From Aquifex sp. (GTDB taxonomy: Bacteria; Aquificota; Aquificia; Aquificales; Aquificaceae), in NCBI GenBank assembly GCA_015487405.1, contig WFPV01000086.1:1-5719 (forward strand): a stretch of DNA of 5,719 nucleotides, given 5' to 3'. Under the pieces are notes generated by a model. The model saw only the letters and a list, made by a program, of their open reading frames with translations, made no database searches and was not told the DNA's origin. Positions 5,413 to 5,719 of this stretch are shown piece by piece. The position numbers were made by a program, and so were the translations under genes. How positions within the stretch are numbered: position 1 is the first letter of the stretch; each line of letters opens with the position of its first letter.

Positions 5413-5719
5413 ATGGAAAGCTTTAAAGAGGTCGCCTTTTATCACTCGGAGACCAAGCATCACCCTTACAGACTTGCCCGCTCCTTAGGATACTTAGACT
5501 GGGCAAATCAGCCAAACCCCTTTAGGTTCTGGGAAGGAACGTTGAGAATAGAGCTCCCCCTCTTGGAGGATGAAAAGCACCCCTACGAAGCTTTATACGA
5601 TTACAGAGTTGTGAACACCCAACCCTTTAATATAAGAACTTTCAGTAAATTTTTAGAGCTTGCCTTTGGACTTTCCGCCTGGAAGGCTATTCCGGGCTCC
5701 CGCTGGTCCGTTCGGATGA
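5413..5719 (+). CDS. SagB-type dehydrogenase / nitroreductase-fold protein, N-terminal part
   Basis: This gene is cut by the window end; 102 codons are visible without a stop. The protein begins MESFKEVAFYHSETKHHPYR, followed by LARSLGYLDWANQPNPFRFW, then RTFSKFLELAFGLSAWK and GSRWSVRM. The H-x-x-T-K-H-H, the YLDWANQPNPFR block and the LGLSAWK...GSRW segment are typical of the N-terminal region of SagB-type dehydrogenases, a branch of the FMN-dependent nitroreductase superfamily. Some members oxidise azolines in thiazole/oxazole-modified peptides; many others have no known substrate. The FMN-binding core lies beyond the window. The ATG at 5413 is the first usable start, because an in-frame TAA lies at 5386-5388 and no ATG, GTG or TTG comes between. 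Only AAAAAGG directly abutting the ATG resembles a ribosome site, which is too close to work normally. No peptide-modification partner is visible here. Confidence 0.75.
   Translation, partial: MESFKEVAFYHSETKHHPYRLARSLGYLDWANQPNPFRFWEGTLRIELPLLEDEKHPYEALYDYRVVNTQPFNIRTFSKFLELAFGLSAWKAIPGSRWSVRM

Overview
This window looks like chromosomal DNA from a hyperthermophilic bacterium of the Aquificales, very probably Aquifex aeolicus or a close relative. That is an inference from three things: Lys/Glu-rich proteins, heavy use of AGG/AGA for Arg and ATA for Ile, and tight packing with 1-nt gene overlaps. No mobile element, CRISPR array, tRNA or rRNA is visible.

Left part (1-2762, + strand): a short upstream stretch with a possible promoter leads into a four-gene operon found across bacteria: yceD (DUF177), rpmF (ribosomal protein L32), plsX (acyl-ACP:phosphate acyltransferase) and fabH (beta-ketoacyl-ACP synthase III). 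Each stop codon overlaps the next start by one base (TGATG, TAATG, TAATG). The operon joins ribosome assembly to the entry steps of phospholipid and fatty acid synthesis. FabH starts acyl chains on ACP, and PlsX moves finished acyl chains from ACP to phosphate for glycerolipid synthesis.

Middle (2763-3723, + strand): an 82-nt leader can fold so that the strong Shine-Dalgarno of the next gene is sequestered. It precedes an apparently exported protein of the dienelactone hydrolase (alpha/beta hydrolase) fold. All three catalytic positions of this protein are replaced (Thr, Glu and Arg where Cys/Ser, Asp and His are expected), so it may be a pseudoenzyme.

Right part (3724-5392, - strand): two genes are read right to left. 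The first encodes a membrane protein with two tandem DUF202 domains. The second, close behind it, encodes an ADP-ribosylglycohydrolase-family protein with altered metal-site residues. Its stop codon directly abuts that of the hydrolase-like gene. Only 20 bp separate the DUF202 start from a divergent gene (5413 onward, + strand) that runs off the window. The visible part of that gene matches the N-terminus of SagB-type, nitroreductase-fold dehydrogenases. The 20-bp spacer carries overlapping -10-like hexamers for both directions, placed so that both messages could be leaderless.

The least ordinary items are the hydrolase-like protein without a triad, its self-complementary leader, the tandem DUF202 plus ADP-ribosylhydrolase pair, and the 20-bp divergent start region.
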